Counted from the first letter of the stretch, positions 24,715-34,037 are shown. The stretch is 64,000 bases of DNA from Nocardia paucivorans NBRC 100373 (GCF_000308675.1 NZ_BAGE01000040.1:1-64000); one strand, 5' to 3'. The notes: generated by a model not told the origin, from the sequence alone. Numbers and translations: made by a program.

Positions 24715-26280
24715 TCAGGAGGTCGCTACAGTCTTCGTCTCACCGAGACGCGCTGCCATATCGGCCACCGCTCGGTAGGCCATCACCATCCCGGAACCCA
24801 GCGGTACGCCAGGGCCGGGGTAGACCTCACCGGAGATCGAGGCGGAAGAGTTACCGGCCGCATACAGACCGGTGATCGCCGACCCGTCCGGTCGCTGCAC
24901 CACACCGTCGCGATCGATCACCGCACCGCCTTTCGTGCCGAGATCGCCGAGAACCAGCCGCACCGCGTGCAGCCGAGCACCATTGAGCGGTCGCAGACAT
25001 TGCGCCGGCTCGCTCGCGCCGACGAAGAACCGGCCGAACGGATCCGCACCACGGTGGAAATCCTCGTCCGCACCACGCTCGGCCAGTTCGTTGAATCGGC
25101 CGACAGTCGCCGCCAATGCGGCCGGCTCGACAGCCAACGACCGGGCGAGATCCGCGACGGTCTCGGCGGTATGCCACAGGCCGGCTGCCGTCATCTCCGC
25201 GCGGTCGGGTCCGGGCACGCAGATGGCCGGAAACCGGCCGTCGGAGCTGTCGTCGAAGACGAACCAGAATTCCTCGCTACCGGTTTCCATCTGCGCGCGC
25301 ATCGCACGCCCCAATTGGTCGTAGGGCAGCATCTCGTTGGCGAATCGGCGGCCGGTCCCGTCGACGATGATCCCGGAGCGAATGCCGAGGGTGAAGACAG
25401 CGTGCCCGTTGGGGAACAAGGTCGCGGGGCACCACCACGACTGATCCAGCAGATCGAGTGCGGCACCGACAGTTTCCAGCATCGCGATCGCGTCCCCGGA
25501 CCCGGTGCCGGGATGCGACGACGACCAGTCGGCGGTCGGCATGTTCTGCCAGCGTTTGCGCAACTGTGCCGAACGTTCGAACCCGCCCGCGGCGAGCAGA
25601 ACCCCCGCGCGCGCCCGGATCCGCGTTTCCGTGCCGTCGGGTGCGATGGCCACGACGCCCGTCACGTCACCGGATTCGTTCTGCGTCAGGCGGGCGACAC
25701 CGGTCGACAACAGCAGATCGGCGTGGCCGATGGCATCCAGCGCGAGCACCATCCGCGCGATCCAGGCCTGACCGCCGTCCAGCATGGACCGATCGACGGC
25801 GGCGCCGAACTGGTCGGCGGCAACCGTCGGCCGCACATCGGACAGCCGGCCGCCGACCTCGTCGGCGGCGATGGGCTCGGCGAAAATACTGCGGCCGTTA
25901 TCACTACGCCCCGGGGCGTCGAAATAGTCCGGGAACGGCCGGTGCTCCAGCGGGATGCCCACGGTGTTCTCGAGGAACTCGGCGACCGCCGGACCGGTTT
26001 CCAGGTATGCCTGCTGTACCTGTGGCTGCGTCCGGTCGCCGACCACGGCACGGAAGTAGGTCAATCCCTTCTCGACGGAGTCGTCCACGCCCTGCCGGGC
26101 CAGCACGTGGTTTCCCGGCAGCCATACACTGCCACCCGAATAGGCCGAGGTCCCGCCGAAGCGGTCCGTTTTCTCGAGCACGCAGGTCGACAGACCGCGG
26201 TGGGCCGCGGCCAACGCGCCGGCGAGTGCGGCGCCACCGGAGCCCACCACTACTACGTCATAGGTTTTGTCCCAGGTCAT
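24715..26280 (-). CDS. kstD: 3-ketosteroid Delta1-dehydrogenase
   Basis: A 521-residue flavoprotein close in length and motifs to rhodococcal KstD. The FAD fold is VVVVGSGGAALAGALAAAHR, followed by LEKTDRFGGTSAYSGGSVWL PGNHVL. Active-site elements are PDYFDAPGRSDNGR (Tyr), NEMLPYDQLG (Tyr) and EVYPGPGVPLGSG (Tyr-Pro-x-x-Gly). KstD introduces the 1,2 double bond into 3-oxo-4-ene steroids; with 9-alpha-hydroxylation by KshA this opens ring B. The start is ATG 26280. The gene is transcribed away from the echA operon, with the 17-bp palindrome (26359) and a TTGGATC array (26481-26521) in the divergent region. Confidence 0.87.
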   Translation of the reverse strand: MTWDKTYDVVVVGSGGAALAGALAAAHRGLSTCVLEKTDRFGGTSAYSGGSVWLPGNHVLARQGVDDSVEKGLTYFRAVVGDRTQPQVQQAYLETGPAVAEFLENTVGIPLEHRPFPDYFDAPGRSDNGRSIFAEPIAADEVGGRLSDVRPTVAADQFGAAVDRSMLDGGQAWIARMVLALDAIGHADLLLSTGVARLTQNESGDVTGVVAIAPDGTETRIRARAGVLLAAGGFERSAQLRKRWQNMPTADWSSSHPGTGSGDAIAMLETVGAALDLLDQSWWCPATLFPNGHAVFTLGIRSGIIVDGTGRRFANEMLPYDQLGRAMRAQMETGSEEFWFVFDDSSDGRFPAICVPGPDRAEMTAAGLWHTAETVADLARSLAVEPAALAATVGRFNELAERGADEDFHRGADPFGRFFVGASEPAQCLRPLNGARLHAVRLVLGDLGTKGGAVIDRDGVVQRPDGSAITGLYAAGNSSASISGEVYPGPGVPLGSGMVMAYRAVADMAARLGETKTVATS

Positions 26281-26358
26281 CGTCGACTGCACTCCCTGTA
26301 TTCGTTCCGGGTGAGACGCCGCGACGTTAAAGGAGCGGCGTGGCGGCAAGCGGGACAG

Positions 26359-26375
26359 CTCCCGCTCAGTGGTCA
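26359..26375. promoter_or_regulatory. 17-bp cluster palindrome, site 4
   Basis: On the minus strand it reads TGACCACTGAGCGGGAG, 13 of 17 matches. It lies 79 bases upstream of kstD (start 26280), the same distance as site 1 from its kstD-like gene. Confidence 0.6.
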
Positions 26376-26480
26376 CACCGTTTATCGCGCAGAAAGCGCC
26401 CACCTCGATCGGATCGCCGAGCCGGTCGATCGGGATGGTCGAAAAGATCTCCGGGCGAGCCACCACAAATCGGCAATCAG

Positions 26481-26521
26481 TATTGGATCTTATTCAATAT
26501 TGGATCTTATTTTGGATCCAA
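26481..26521. promoter_or_regulatory. AT-rich TTGGATC array, candidate GntR operator
   Basis: TATTGGATCTTATT occurs twice (26481-26494 and 26498-26511), and a perfect palindrome TTGGATCCAA follows at 26512-26521. TTGGATC thus occurs at 26483, 26500 and 26512. The stretch is strikingly AT-rich for this DNA and ends 18 bases before the first gene of the operon that encodes a GntR-FCD regulator. Short palindromes of this form are usual for that family, so autoregulation of the operon is likely. Confidence 0.65.
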
Positions 26522-26539
26522 TCTGCTACGGTCTGCTTC

Positions 26540-27340
26540 ATGACGCCCGACGATTCGGTCGGCGCTCTGCCGGAAGCCTCGGTTCTGACCGAGTTCACCG
26601 GAGGTGTTGCGCAGCTGACCCTCAACAACCCCCGCCGCAAGAACGCGATCACGCTCGAGATGGCCGCGCTCATCGACGAATTCTGTGATCGAGTGGAAAG
26701 CGACCCCGGTATCGGCGCTGTCGTCGTGCGCTCCGCCGGCGCCTACTTCTGCAGCGGTGCGGATACCCGAGATCTCGCGGCCTCCTCCGCCGATCCGGCC
26801 TCGCCCGAGGCAGTGCGACGGACCTCGGCGGTCTACGGCGCCTTCGTACGCCTCGGCTCCCTGCCGGTGCCCACCATCGCCAGGGTTGTCGGCGGCGCCG
26901 TCGGGGCGGGAATGAACCTGGCGCTGGCCGCCGACATCATGGTGGTGACCCCGGAGTCGACACTCGACAGCGGATTTCTCGCTCGCAATATTCATCCGGG
27001 CGGCGGCCACCTCGCACTACTCGGTCGCGCTGTCGGCTGGTCACGCACCGTGGCACTCGCCGCCTGCGGACGCCCCATGACAGGCGCCGAGGCCGCCGAC
27101 TGCGGCCTCGCCTATGCCGCCGTCCCAGAAGCCGATCTCGATTCGCTCATCACCGAGCTGACCACGACTCCTGCCGCCGATCCCGAACTCGGCCGGCGGA
27201 TCATGACCAGTGCTCGACTGGAGCTCGGGCCACCGGCGGTGAGCTGGTCGTCGGCGCTCGAAATCGAGCGTGGCGTGCAGATGTGGTCGATGTCGCGTAA
27301 GGGCCAGGCGTCCTGGTCCTCGCGAGGCCCGGGCCGATGA
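26540..27340 (+). CDS. Enoyl-CoA hydratase/isomerase family protein
   Basis: A 266-residue crotonase-fold protein. It has LTLNNPRRKNAITLEMAALI near the start, the oxyanion-hole segment AYFCSGADTRDLA and GGAVGAGMNLALAADIMV. The second catalytic region reads DSGFLARNIHPGGGHLALLG; the Glu usual in true hydratases is not clearly present, so the reaction may be isomerisation or hydrolysis rather than hydration. It is the first gene of a six-gene operon (hydratase, two acyl-CoA dehydrogenases, CoA-transferase, GntR, esterase) with ATGA-type overlaps between the first five. The operon probably degrades a CoA-bound side chain or ring fragment. Confidence 0.85.
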   Translation: MTPDDSVGALPEASVLTEFTGGVAQLTLNNPRRKNAITLEMAALIDEFCDRVESDPGIGAVVVRSAGAYFCSGADTRDLAASSADPASPEAVRRTSAVYGAFVRLGSLPVPTIARVVGGAVGAGMNLALAADIMVVTPESTLDSGFLARNIHPGGGHLALLGRAVGWSRTVALAACGRPMTGAEAADCGLAYAAVPEADLDSLITELTTTPAADPELGRRIMTSARLELGPPAVSWSSALEIERGVQMWSMSRKGQASWSSRGPGR

Positions 27341-28503
27341 CGACGACCGCCGGCGAAACCGGTACGCCGGTGACCGAGAGCGCGGACCTGCATGCCCTGC
27401 GGATCGAGGTCCGCGCCTTTCTGGCCGAACAGCTCGAGGCAGGGACTTTTGTTCCGGCCGTGGACAATTGGATGAGCGGATTCGATCCCGAATTCAGCGC
27501 CCGGCTCGGAGAGCGCGGCTGGGTGGGGATGACGCTGCCGACGGCATACGGTGGCCACGGCCGGTCCCCGGTCGAACGTTTCGTGGTCACCGAAGAACTG
27601 CTCGCGCACGGCGCACCCGTTGCCGCGCACTGGATCTCGGACCGGCAGATGGCGCCGGGCATCCTCGCCAACGGAACCGAGGAACAGAAGCAGCGCTATC
27701 TTCCCGGAATAGCGGCCGGAACGCTGTTCTTCGCGATCGGAATGAGCGAACCCGACGCCGGCTCGGATCTCGCCGCCGTCCGTACCCGGGCCGTGGCCCA
27801 CGACGACGGTTCCTGGACCATCAGTGGCACCAAGGTGTGGACCACGGGTGCACATCTGGCACATGCCATGGTGCTGCTCGCCCGCAGCGACGGCGAAGCC
27901 GGCGACCGGCAGACCGGGCTCTCCCAGTTCCTGGTGGACCTACCCCACCCCGATATCGAGGTGCGGCCACTGCGCAGTATCGACGGCGCGGCGCATTTCA
28001 ACGAGGTGATCTTCCACGACGCGCATGTCGGGCCGGAGGCCCTGCTCGGCCGGCGCGGCGCCGGCTGGGCACAGGTGATGAGCGAACTCGCGTACGAACG
28101 CTCGGGACCCGAACGCTATCTGTCCACGATGCCCCTGTTACGCGCGTGGGCCGACGAACTGCGTCGTTCGGGTGCGACCGAGGAACAGCGGGTCACCCTC
28201 GGTGCGCTCACGGCACGGGCCTGGGCGTTGCGCCGGATGTCGCTGTCGGTGGCCGCGGAACTGGCCGCAGGCCGCCGTCCCGATGTGCAGGCGGCGATGG
28301 TGAAAGACCTCGGCTCGACGTTCGAAGGCGATCTCGTGGAAGCGGTGCGGGCGGCCTGCGATACCGATCCCCGGCGCACCGGCGGCGATCCGTTCGCCCG
28401 CCTACTGGCCAACGGCATGCTGCATGTTCCGGCATTCACACTACGGGGCGGGACGAACGAGATCCTTCGCGGAATCGTCGCTCGCGGAATGGGATTGCGA
28501 TGA
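27337..28503 (+). CDS. Acyl-CoA dehydrogenase, subunit 1
   Basis: A 388-residue acyl-CoA dehydrogenase. It has the FAD/substrate segments FFAIGMSEPDAGSDLAAVRT and WTISGTKVWTTGAHLAHAMV L, a helical C-terminal domain with ELAYERSGPERYLS, and ends in TLRGGTNEILRGIVARGMGL R. It is followed with a four-base overlap by a second, shorter and more divergent dehydrogenase. Such adjacent unequal pairs are typical of the alpha2beta2 enzymes that act on steroid CoA side chains or rings in actinobacteria, where only one subunit keeps the catalytic base. A heteromeric enzyme is inferred from this arrangement. Confidence 0.88.
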   Translation: MTTTAGETGTPVTESADLHALRIEVRAFLAEQLEAGTFVPAVDNWMSGFDPEFSARLGERGWVGMTLPTAYGGHGRSPVERFVVTEELLAHGAPVAAHWISDRQMAPGILANGTEEQKQRYLPGIAAGTLFFAIGMSEPDAGSDLAAVRTRAVAHDDGSWTISGTKVWTTGAHLAHAMVLLARSDGEAGDRQTGLSQFLVDLPHPDIEVRPLRSIDGAAHFNEVIFHDAHVGPEALLGRRGAGWAQVMSELAYERSGPERYLSTMPLLRAWADELRRSGATEEQRVTLGALTARAWALRRMSLSVAAELAAGRRPDVQAAMVKDLGSTFEGDLVEAVRAACDTDPRRTGGDPFARLLANGMLHVPAFTLRGGTNEILRGIVARGMGLR

Positions 28504-29606
28504 CAGGCAGGAATTCCGAACTACGTTCGGCGACCCGGGCGATGATCGAACGGGTGGGTGTCGACACCACTACTCCCGCCACAGGTATCGACAGCGCCGT
28601 CTGGTCGGCACTCACCGAGGCCGGGTTCACCGGAATCGGTATCCCCGAGGACCACGACGGCAGCGGTGGCACTCTCACCGAGGTGCTGGCCGTGGTCTCG
28701 ACCACAGTCACCGGCGGTGCCCTCACCATGCTCATCGAACACACGGTGCTCGCCGGGCGGCTGGCGGCGCGCTGCGGTATCCCCCTCGGCACCCGGACCG
28801 CGACGATCGCCTACGCGGAGCCCGATACCGAGGTACGCGAAACCGGAGACGGTGGGTGGGTTCTGCACGGTTCGGCGCGGGCGGTGGTGCACGGAGCCGA
28901 CGTCGATCGCCTGGTCGTCCTGCTCGACCCGGGCGCCGCGAGCCACGGTCCGACGGTCGCGGTCCTCTCCCCCACCGGTACCGGTGTGAACGCCCGGCCC
29001 GGTACCGATCTCCTCGGCGCCGCCGTGACCGACTACGACTTCGATGCCGTCGCGGTCGAGGCGTATGCCGTATCCCCCGTCGGCGAAACCGAACTCCGAG
29101 AACGAGGCGCGCTTGCCTACGCGGTCGCGCTGGCCGCCGCAGCACGCGCGGTCTGCGACCGGACGGTCGAATACGCGGGACAGCGCACCCAATTCGGCCG
29201 GCCGCTGAGCAAATTCCAGGCCGTACAACAGCGGCTCGCCGGAATGGCCGCGCTCACCGGCCTCATGGAAACGGCCACCGAAGCCGCCGTGGCCGAGAAC
29301 GCCGGCACGAGCACCGGCAGGGCCCGAACCGCCATCGCCGCCGCGAAAGCGGTGACTTCCTCCTCGGCACGGGAGATCGCCTCCGCCGGCCACCAGCTCC
29401 ATGGCGCGATCGGCTTCACCGCAGAACATCCACTCGGCCGATCCACCACCGCCCTGCTGGCCTGGCGGGAACGATACGGCTCGGAGCGCTACTGGGCAGG
29501 TGTCCTGGCCGGCCGGATCCTCGAAGGCGGCGTCGATGTCTGGGATCTCGTGACCGGCTTCGAGGACGGAACCGGCGGGGCGGCGACCGAAAGGAACGAT
29601 CGATGA
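28500..29606 (+). CDS. Acyl-CoA dehydrogenase, subunit 2
   Basis: A 368-residue acyl-CoA dehydrogenase-family protein. The N-terminal half is degenerate compared with canonical enzymes (TATIAYAEPDTEVRETGDGG W in place of the usual MTEPxxGSD). The C-terminal half has AYAVALAAAARAVCDRTVEY, AGQRTQFGRPLSKFQAVQQR and HQLHGAIGFTAEHPLGRSTT, the FAD-binding features of the family. This fits the partner subunit of a heterotetramer with the preceding protein. It overlaps both neighbours by four bases (ATGA), implying strict co-translation. Confidence 0.85.
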   Translation: MTGRNSELRSATRAMIERVGVDTTTPATGIDSAVWSALTEAGFTGIGIPEDHDGSGGTLTEVLAVVSTTVTGGALTMLIEHTVLAGRLAARCGIPLGTRTATIAYAEPDTEVRETGDGGWVLHGSARAVVHGADVDRLVVLLDPGAASHGPTVAVLSPTGTGVNARPGTDLLGAAVTDYDFDAVAVEAYAVSPVGETELRERGALAYAVALAAAARAVCDRTVEYAGQRTQFGRPLSKFQAVQQRLAGMAALTGLMETATEAAVAENAGTSTGRARTAIAAAKAVTSSSAREIASAGHQLHGAIGFTAEHPLGRSTTALLAWRERYGSERYWAGVLAGRILEGGVDVWDLVTGFEDGTGGAATERNDR

Positions 29607-30877
29607 CCGTCACCCCCAGGACCGAACACCATCCGACCACGCCCGTCATCGACGGTCGCGCCGCATGGCGGACCGCGGACACCGCCACCGACAACGGTGT
29701 GCTCACCGGAGTGCGGGTGCTGGACCTGAGCCGCGTACTGGCCGGTCCCTATACCGCTCAGATCCTGGCCGATCACGGCGCCGAGGTCATCAAGGTGGAA
29801 GCCCCCGCCGGTGATGAAACCCGCAGCTGGGGTCCGCCTTTCCTCGAATCCGGTGCGAGCAGCGCCTACTACGCGGGCCTCAACCACAGCAAGGACAACA
29901 TCTGCCTGGATCTGCGCACCGATACCGGCCGGGAGATCCTCGCGCACCTGCTGGCCGGCGCCGATATCGTGATAGAGAACTTCAAGGCGGGCACCATGGC
30001 GCGCTGGGGTTTCGACTACGAATCCGTGCTCGGCGAACGCCATCCGGCGATGATCTACTGCCGGATCACCGGTTTCGGCGTGGACGGCCCGATGGGCGGA
30101 TTGCCCGGCTACGACGCCGTGCTCCAGTCCTTCGGCGGCCTGATGAGCGTCAACGGCCATCCCGACGGCAACCCACTGCGGGTCGGGGTCCCCATCGTCG
30201 ATATCGTCGCCGCCAATATGGCCGTGAGCGGCATCCTGCTGGCGATGCTGGAACGCGGCCGCAGCGGTCGGGGCCAGCTGATCGATATCACGCTGCTCGA
30301 CGCTGTCATTTCCATCCTGCACCCGCACGCGGCGAACTGGATTACCGACGGCACAGTGCCACAACGGACCGGGGATTTTCATCCCACGGTGGCGCCGTAC
30401 CAGGTATTCCGGGCCGCCGACGGCGATTTCTTCGTCAGCGCCGCCAACAATCGGCAGTTTCGTTCGCTCACCGAAATTCTCGGGCTGCCCGGACTCGCCG
30501 ACGATCCGCGGTTCGTCTCCAACGGCGATCGCTACGCCCACCGGGAAGAACTCGTCGCACTGCTGGGTGAGCGTATCGCCCGATATTCGCGCGCGGACCT
30601 GGGGCGCCGCCTCGAAGAGGCCGGCGTACCCGCGAGCCCGGTGCACACCGTCGACGAAGCATTGCAGTCCGCACAGGTGCGACACCGCGGTCTGTTCATC
30701 GAGGACGACGATTACCGCGGTATCGGTGTCCCGATCGCCCTGAGCCGATCCGGGCACCGCCGCCCACGTCCCGCGGGGCCCCTGGGCTCCGACACCACCG
30801 CCGTCCTCGCCGCGATGGGATACAGCACCGATCGCATCGAGGAACTGCGCGCGGCTGGTATCTTCGGAAACCCGTGA
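29603..30877 (+). CDS. CaiB/BaiF family (class III) CoA-transferase
   Basis: A 424-residue class III CoA-transferase. It has GVRVLDLSRVLAGPYTAQIL ADHGAEVIKVE at the start, with the Asp nucleophile region of the family at LDLRTDTGREILAHLLAGAD, and GFGVDGPMGGLPGYDAVLQS FGGLM. It would move CoA from a donor to a carboxylic acid, activating it without ATP for the dehydrogenase pair upstream. It ends in a four-base overlap (GTGA) with the GntR gene. In steroid-type clusters related transferases act on bile-acid or side-chain acids; the substrate here is unknown. Confidence 0.88.
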   Translation: MTVTPRTEHHPTTPVIDGRAAWRTADTATDNGVLTGVRVLDLSRVLAGPYTAQILADHGAEVIKVEAPAGDETRSWGPPFLESGASSAYYAGLNHSKDNICLDLRTDTGREILAHLLAGADIVIENFKAGTMARWGFDYESVLGERHPAMIYCRITGFGVDGPMGGLPGYDAVLQSFGGLMSVNGHPDGNPLRVGVPIVDIVAANMAVSGILLAMLERGRSGRGQLIDITLLDAVISILHPHAANWITDGTVPQRTGDFHPTVAPYQVFRAADGDFFVSAANNRQFRSLTEILGLPGLADDPRFVSNGDRYAHREELVALLGERIARYSRADLGRRLEEAGVPASPVHTVDEALQSAQVRHRGLFIEDDDYRGIGVPIALSRSGHRRPRPAGPLGSDTTAVLAAMGYSTDRIEELRAAGIFGNP

Positions 30878-31581
30878 GCAGACCCAGCGCAGACTCCGCG
30901 CCCGCAGACCGCGGGCGTGACCGCGAACGAGCGGCGGCACGGGTCGTCGAAGAGCTCGAACGACTCATCGTCACCGGTGAACTGCTGCCCGGGCAGCCGA
31001 TCCGTCAGGTGTCGATGGCCGAACGACTCGGTGTCAGCCGCCTCCCCGTCCGGGAGGCATTACGCCAGCTCGCCGCCGCCGGCCTGGTCGACCACGAACA
31101 CAATGTGGGTTACACCGTCGCGCGGCTGCGACAATCGGATTTCGATCAGATCTATCTGATGCGGGCCGCGCTCGAACGGGAGATCATCGCCACGCTGCCC
31201 CGGTTCACCGACGATATGCTGACCGAGATCCGGCGACTCGGCGATCTGGTGGCCGAGGCCGCCGACCGCGGTGATCTGTTGGCGATGCGGCTGCACAACC
31301 AGGCCTTCCACTTCGCCGTCTTCGAACAGTCCCCGCTGAATCTCGTGGTCGATGAGGTGCGGCGTCTGTGGACGCTGGCGATGCCCTATCACGCGACCTA
31401 CCTGTACGACCCGGCCGCCCGCGCGCGGGTTCTCGCCGAACACGAGCAGATGATCGCGGCCCTCGCCGAATACGACAACGACCGCCTCGACGAACTGATG
31501 AATCTGCACCGCCGGGGCGGTGAAACCGGCGCCGGCATGATGCTGCGCGCCACCAGGCCGCCCGACCCTGCCGCCCCCTAG
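30874..31581 (+). CDS. GntR-family regulator, FCD subgroup
   Basis: A 235-residue GntR-FCD regulator. The winged helix covers about residues 20-85 (VVEELERLIVTGELLPGQPI RQ, then MAERLGVSRLPVREALRQLA AAGLVDHEHNVGYTVARL). The C-terminal all-helical FCD domain has the conserved LYDPAARARVLAEHEQMIAA LAEYDNDRLDELMNLHRRGG end with metal- or ligand-binding His residues. It starts with GTG overlapping the CoA-transferase stop. It probably senses an acid or acyl-CoA intermediate and controls its own operon through the TTGGATC array at 26481-26521, which is inferred from motif type and position. Confidence 0.9.
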   Translation: MSRPSADSAPADRGRDRERAAARVVEELERLIVTGELLPGQPIRQVSMAERLGVSRLPVREALRQLAAAGLVDHEHNVGYTVARLRQSDFDQIYLMRAALEREIIATLPRFTDDMLTEIRRLGDLVAEAADRGDLLAMRLHNQAFHFAVFEQSPLNLVVDEVRRLWTLAMPYHATYLYDPAARARVLAEHEQMIAALAEYDNDRLDELMNLHRRGGETGAGMMLRATRPPDPAAP

Positions 31582-31590
31582 GAGAACACC

Positions 31591-32556
31591 ATGGCCACAC
31601 CCACCGACAACACCGCCGCACCACAGGCGATCTGGGATCCGGATGTGGCCGTGATCGTCGAGCGGGCGCGGGCACACCGGACCGGTCCGCTGCACCGGCT
31701 CGGAGTCGAGGCCGCCCGCCGGGCGCTCGAGTCGATCGAACGTCCGGCCGGCCCGCAGATGCAGTCGGTACACGACGCCACCGTCGCCGGCCCACACGGT
31801 CCGATCCCGGTCCGTATCTACCGGCCGATCGTCGCCCCGTCGGAGAAAGCACCGGCCCTGGTCTGGTTCCACGGCGGCGGCATGATCATGGGGTCACTGC
31901 GCTCGTTCGATCGCCTGGCCCGCGATATCGCCGACGCCACCGGCGCCGTCGTCTGCAATGTCGACTACCGCCTCGCCCCCGAACACCGATACCCCGTCGC
32001 CAATGACGAGGCCTACGCAGCCCTGCTGTGGCTCGCCGACAACGCCACCGACTGGGGTGTGGATCCCGCCCGGATCGGCGTCGGCGGTGACAGCGCCGGC
32101 GGCAGCCTCGCCACCGCGACCACCCTGCGCAGCCGCGACGAGAACGGTCCGGCCATAGCCCAGCAGATCCTGTTCTATCCCGGTATCGAACGCCGCACCG
32201 ACCGCCCCTCCATGCGCGAATTCGGTGATTCCCCGTTCCTCACCGCCGAGGATATCGACTGGATGAAGAACCTCTACCTCGGCGACGACCCGGCGGCCGA
32301 TGACGCCTACGGTGTCCCGGCACTCGCCGACTCCCTCGAGGGTCTCCCCCCGGCGATCCTCGCCGTCGGATACTGTGACCCGCTACGCGACGCCGTGGAA
32401 GCCTATGGCGACCGGCTCCGCGCGGCCGGCGTCCCCACCGCTCAGTTGCGCTACCCGGGCGTGGGCCATGGGTTCGCCATGCAGGCGCCATCGGTGGCGC
32501 GGGCGCGGGCGGCGATATCCGAAGTCGGGGCACTCGCGGCGGCGCGGTTCCGGTAG
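31591..32556 (+). CDS. HSL-type alpha/beta hydrolase (esterase)
   Basis: A 321-residue hormone-sensitive-lipase-family esterase. It has HGGGM (LVWFHGGGMIMGSLRSFDRL A), DYRLAPEHRYP, the nucleophile in GGDSAGGSLA, the Asp region GYCDPLRDAVEAYGDRL and the catalytic His in VGHGF. It lies nine bases after gntR, behind an AGGAG site, and is the last gene of the echA operon. It ends 11 bases before the convergent Kst4D gene. It could release an acid from an ester so that the CoA-transferase can activate it, which is an inference from gene order. Confidence 0.88.
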   Translation: MATPTDNTAAPQAIWDPDVAVIVERARAHRTGPLHRLGVEAARRALESIERPAGPQMQSVHDATVAGPHGPIPVRIYRPIVAPSEKAPALVWFHGGGMIMGSLRSFDRLARDIADATGAVVCNVDYRLAPEHRYPVANDEAYAALLWLADNATDWGVDPARIGVGGDSAGGSLATATTLRSRDENGPAIAQQILFYPGIERRTDRPSMREFGDSPFLTAEDIDWMKNLYLGDDPAADDAYGVPALADSLEGLPPAILAVGYCDPLRDAVEAYGDRLRAAGVPTAQLRYPGVGHGFAMQAPSVARARAAISEVGALAAARFR

Positions 32557-32567
32557 CGCTTCGGGCG

Positions 32568-34037
32568 TCAGGATCCGGCGGCGGCCCGCCCGGCGCGGCG
32601 GCCGTAGAAGCTACCGTCGCCCAGGGATGCGCCACTGACATAGCCGCCGGCGCTGATTCCGGAGGTACAGCGTCCCGCGGCGAAGAGACCGGGAATCGGT
32701 TCGCCGGAGACATGTATCACCCGGGAGTCGAGGTCGGTGCGCAGGCCGCCGAGCGTGAACCCACCCGTGCGATTGCGTAGATCGTAGGCTGCCAGTGGTG
32801 TGCCGATCGGTTTCACCCACTCGGTTTTCTTGCCCAGCACGGGATCTGCGCCATCCTTCGCGTGCCGGTTGTAGACCTCGACGGTGGCCTGCAGGACCCC
32901 GGCGGGAAATCCGATATCCGACTCCAATTCCGCCACCGATTCCGCGACCCAGGTGGGTGGCTCACCACGCATCGCCGCGCTGCTGGAGACGCTCTTGTTC
33001 GCCTCCTCGAGAGCGGATTCGTCGAGAATGAGGAAGGCTTCGTTGTTCTGGCGGATCAGCGTCGACTGCCCGATATGACCGGGGTACGAATCCTCGGGGA
33101 TGTAGCGCTGGCCGCGCCCGTTGACGAGGATTCCGCGCGCGATCATCTGCGGATCGGCGAAGATCGCGACCTCGATGGCATCCATATGCGCCAGTTGGGC
33201 GCCCAGAGCCTGGGCCACCAGGATGCCGATTCCGTCGTGTTCCTCGATGGCGGCCGCGGGCCGATCGATCAGCAACGGGGTATATGCCGCCACCATCTGC
33301 CGGTTGAAGGCGAAACTACCGGTTGCCAGCACCACGCCGCGGAGCGCGCGGACATACACGTATGTGCCGTAACGTTTGGCCACCACACCCGCGACACGGC
33401 CGAAGTCGTCGACGATCAAGCGTTGCAGCCGCACATCGTATTCGGCGCGGACGCCCAGCGCCTCCGCGGTATCGGTGAGGGGTTTCATCAACATGAACCC
33501 GCCACCCTTCTCGCTTGTGTGTTTGTCGACCATCTGCGGGAGATGACCACGCGGCACCGGAGTCGCGAGGATGTTGTACGGCGCGGCGTTCTCACCACCG
33601 GAGAACATCAGGCCTTGATCGGCCGGCGGTTCCCAACCCGGTTCACCCCAGAATTCCTCTTTGAACGGAACACCTTGCGCCACGAGCCAGTCGAAATGCT
33701 CCACACTGCCCTGGCAGTAATCGTGGATTTTGGCCTCGTCGGCGCCCGGACCGAGCGCTGCCATCAAGAAGCGTTCCATGTTCTCGGGCGTGTCCTCGAA
33801 GCCGAGGGCTTTCTGGAGCGCGGTGCCGCCGCCGAGATAGATGAATCCACCGGAAAGCGCGGCCGCGCCGCCCCAGCCCCCGGTGCGCTCGAGCACGAGC
33901 ACATCGGCACCCGCCCGAGCGGCCTCGATCGCCGCACTCGCACCCGCGACCCCGTAACCGACTATGACGACATCGGCTTCATAGTCCCATTCGGTGCTCT
34001 CGGCGAGCCGCTCGGGATGAACACCCACATCCGGCAT
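32568..34037 (-). CDS. 3-ketosteroid Delta4-(5alpha)-dehydrogenase-like flavoprotein
   Basis: A 489-residue FAD protein. The fold starts ADVVIVGYGVAGASAAIEAA RAGADVLVLERTGGWGGAAA LSGG. The segments FEDTPENMERFLMAALGPGA DEAKI, GVPFKEEFWGEPGWEPP, LMFSGGENAAPYN and EWVKPIGTPLAAYDLR strongly recall the structurally known rhodococcal Delta4-(5alpha)-KSTD. The end, GLFAAGRCTSGISAGGYVSG ASLGDGSFYGRRAG, is likewise typical. That enzyme introduces the 4,5 double bond into 5-alpha-3-oxosteroids, allowing 5-alpha (saturated) steroids into the pathway. The similarity is from memory of the family. The 17-bp palindrome at 34194 lies 157 bases upstream. Confidence 0.85.
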   Translation of the reverse strand: MPDVGVHPERLAESTEWDYEADVVIVGYGVAGASAAIEAARAGADVLVLERTGGWGGAAALSGGFIYLGGGTALQKALGFEDTPENMERFLMAALGPGADEAKIHDYCQGSVEHFDWLVAQGVPFKEEFWGEPGWEPPADQGLMFSGGENAAPYNILATPVPRGHLPQMVDKHTSEKGGGFMLMKPLTDTAEALGVRAEYDVRLQRLIVDDFGRVAGVVAKRYGTYVYVRALRGVVLATGSFAFNRQMVAAYTPLLIDRPAAAIEEHDGIGILVAQALGAQLAHMDAIEVAIFADPQMIARGILVNGRGQRYIPEDSYPGHIGQSTLIRQNNEAFLILDESALEEANKSVSSSAAMRGEPPTWVAESVAELESDIGFPAGVLQATVEVYNRHAKDGADPVLGKKTEWVKPIGTPLAAYDLRNRTGGFTLGGLRTDLDSRVIHVSGEPIPGLFAAGRCTSGISAGGYVSGASLGDGSFYGRRAGRAAAGS

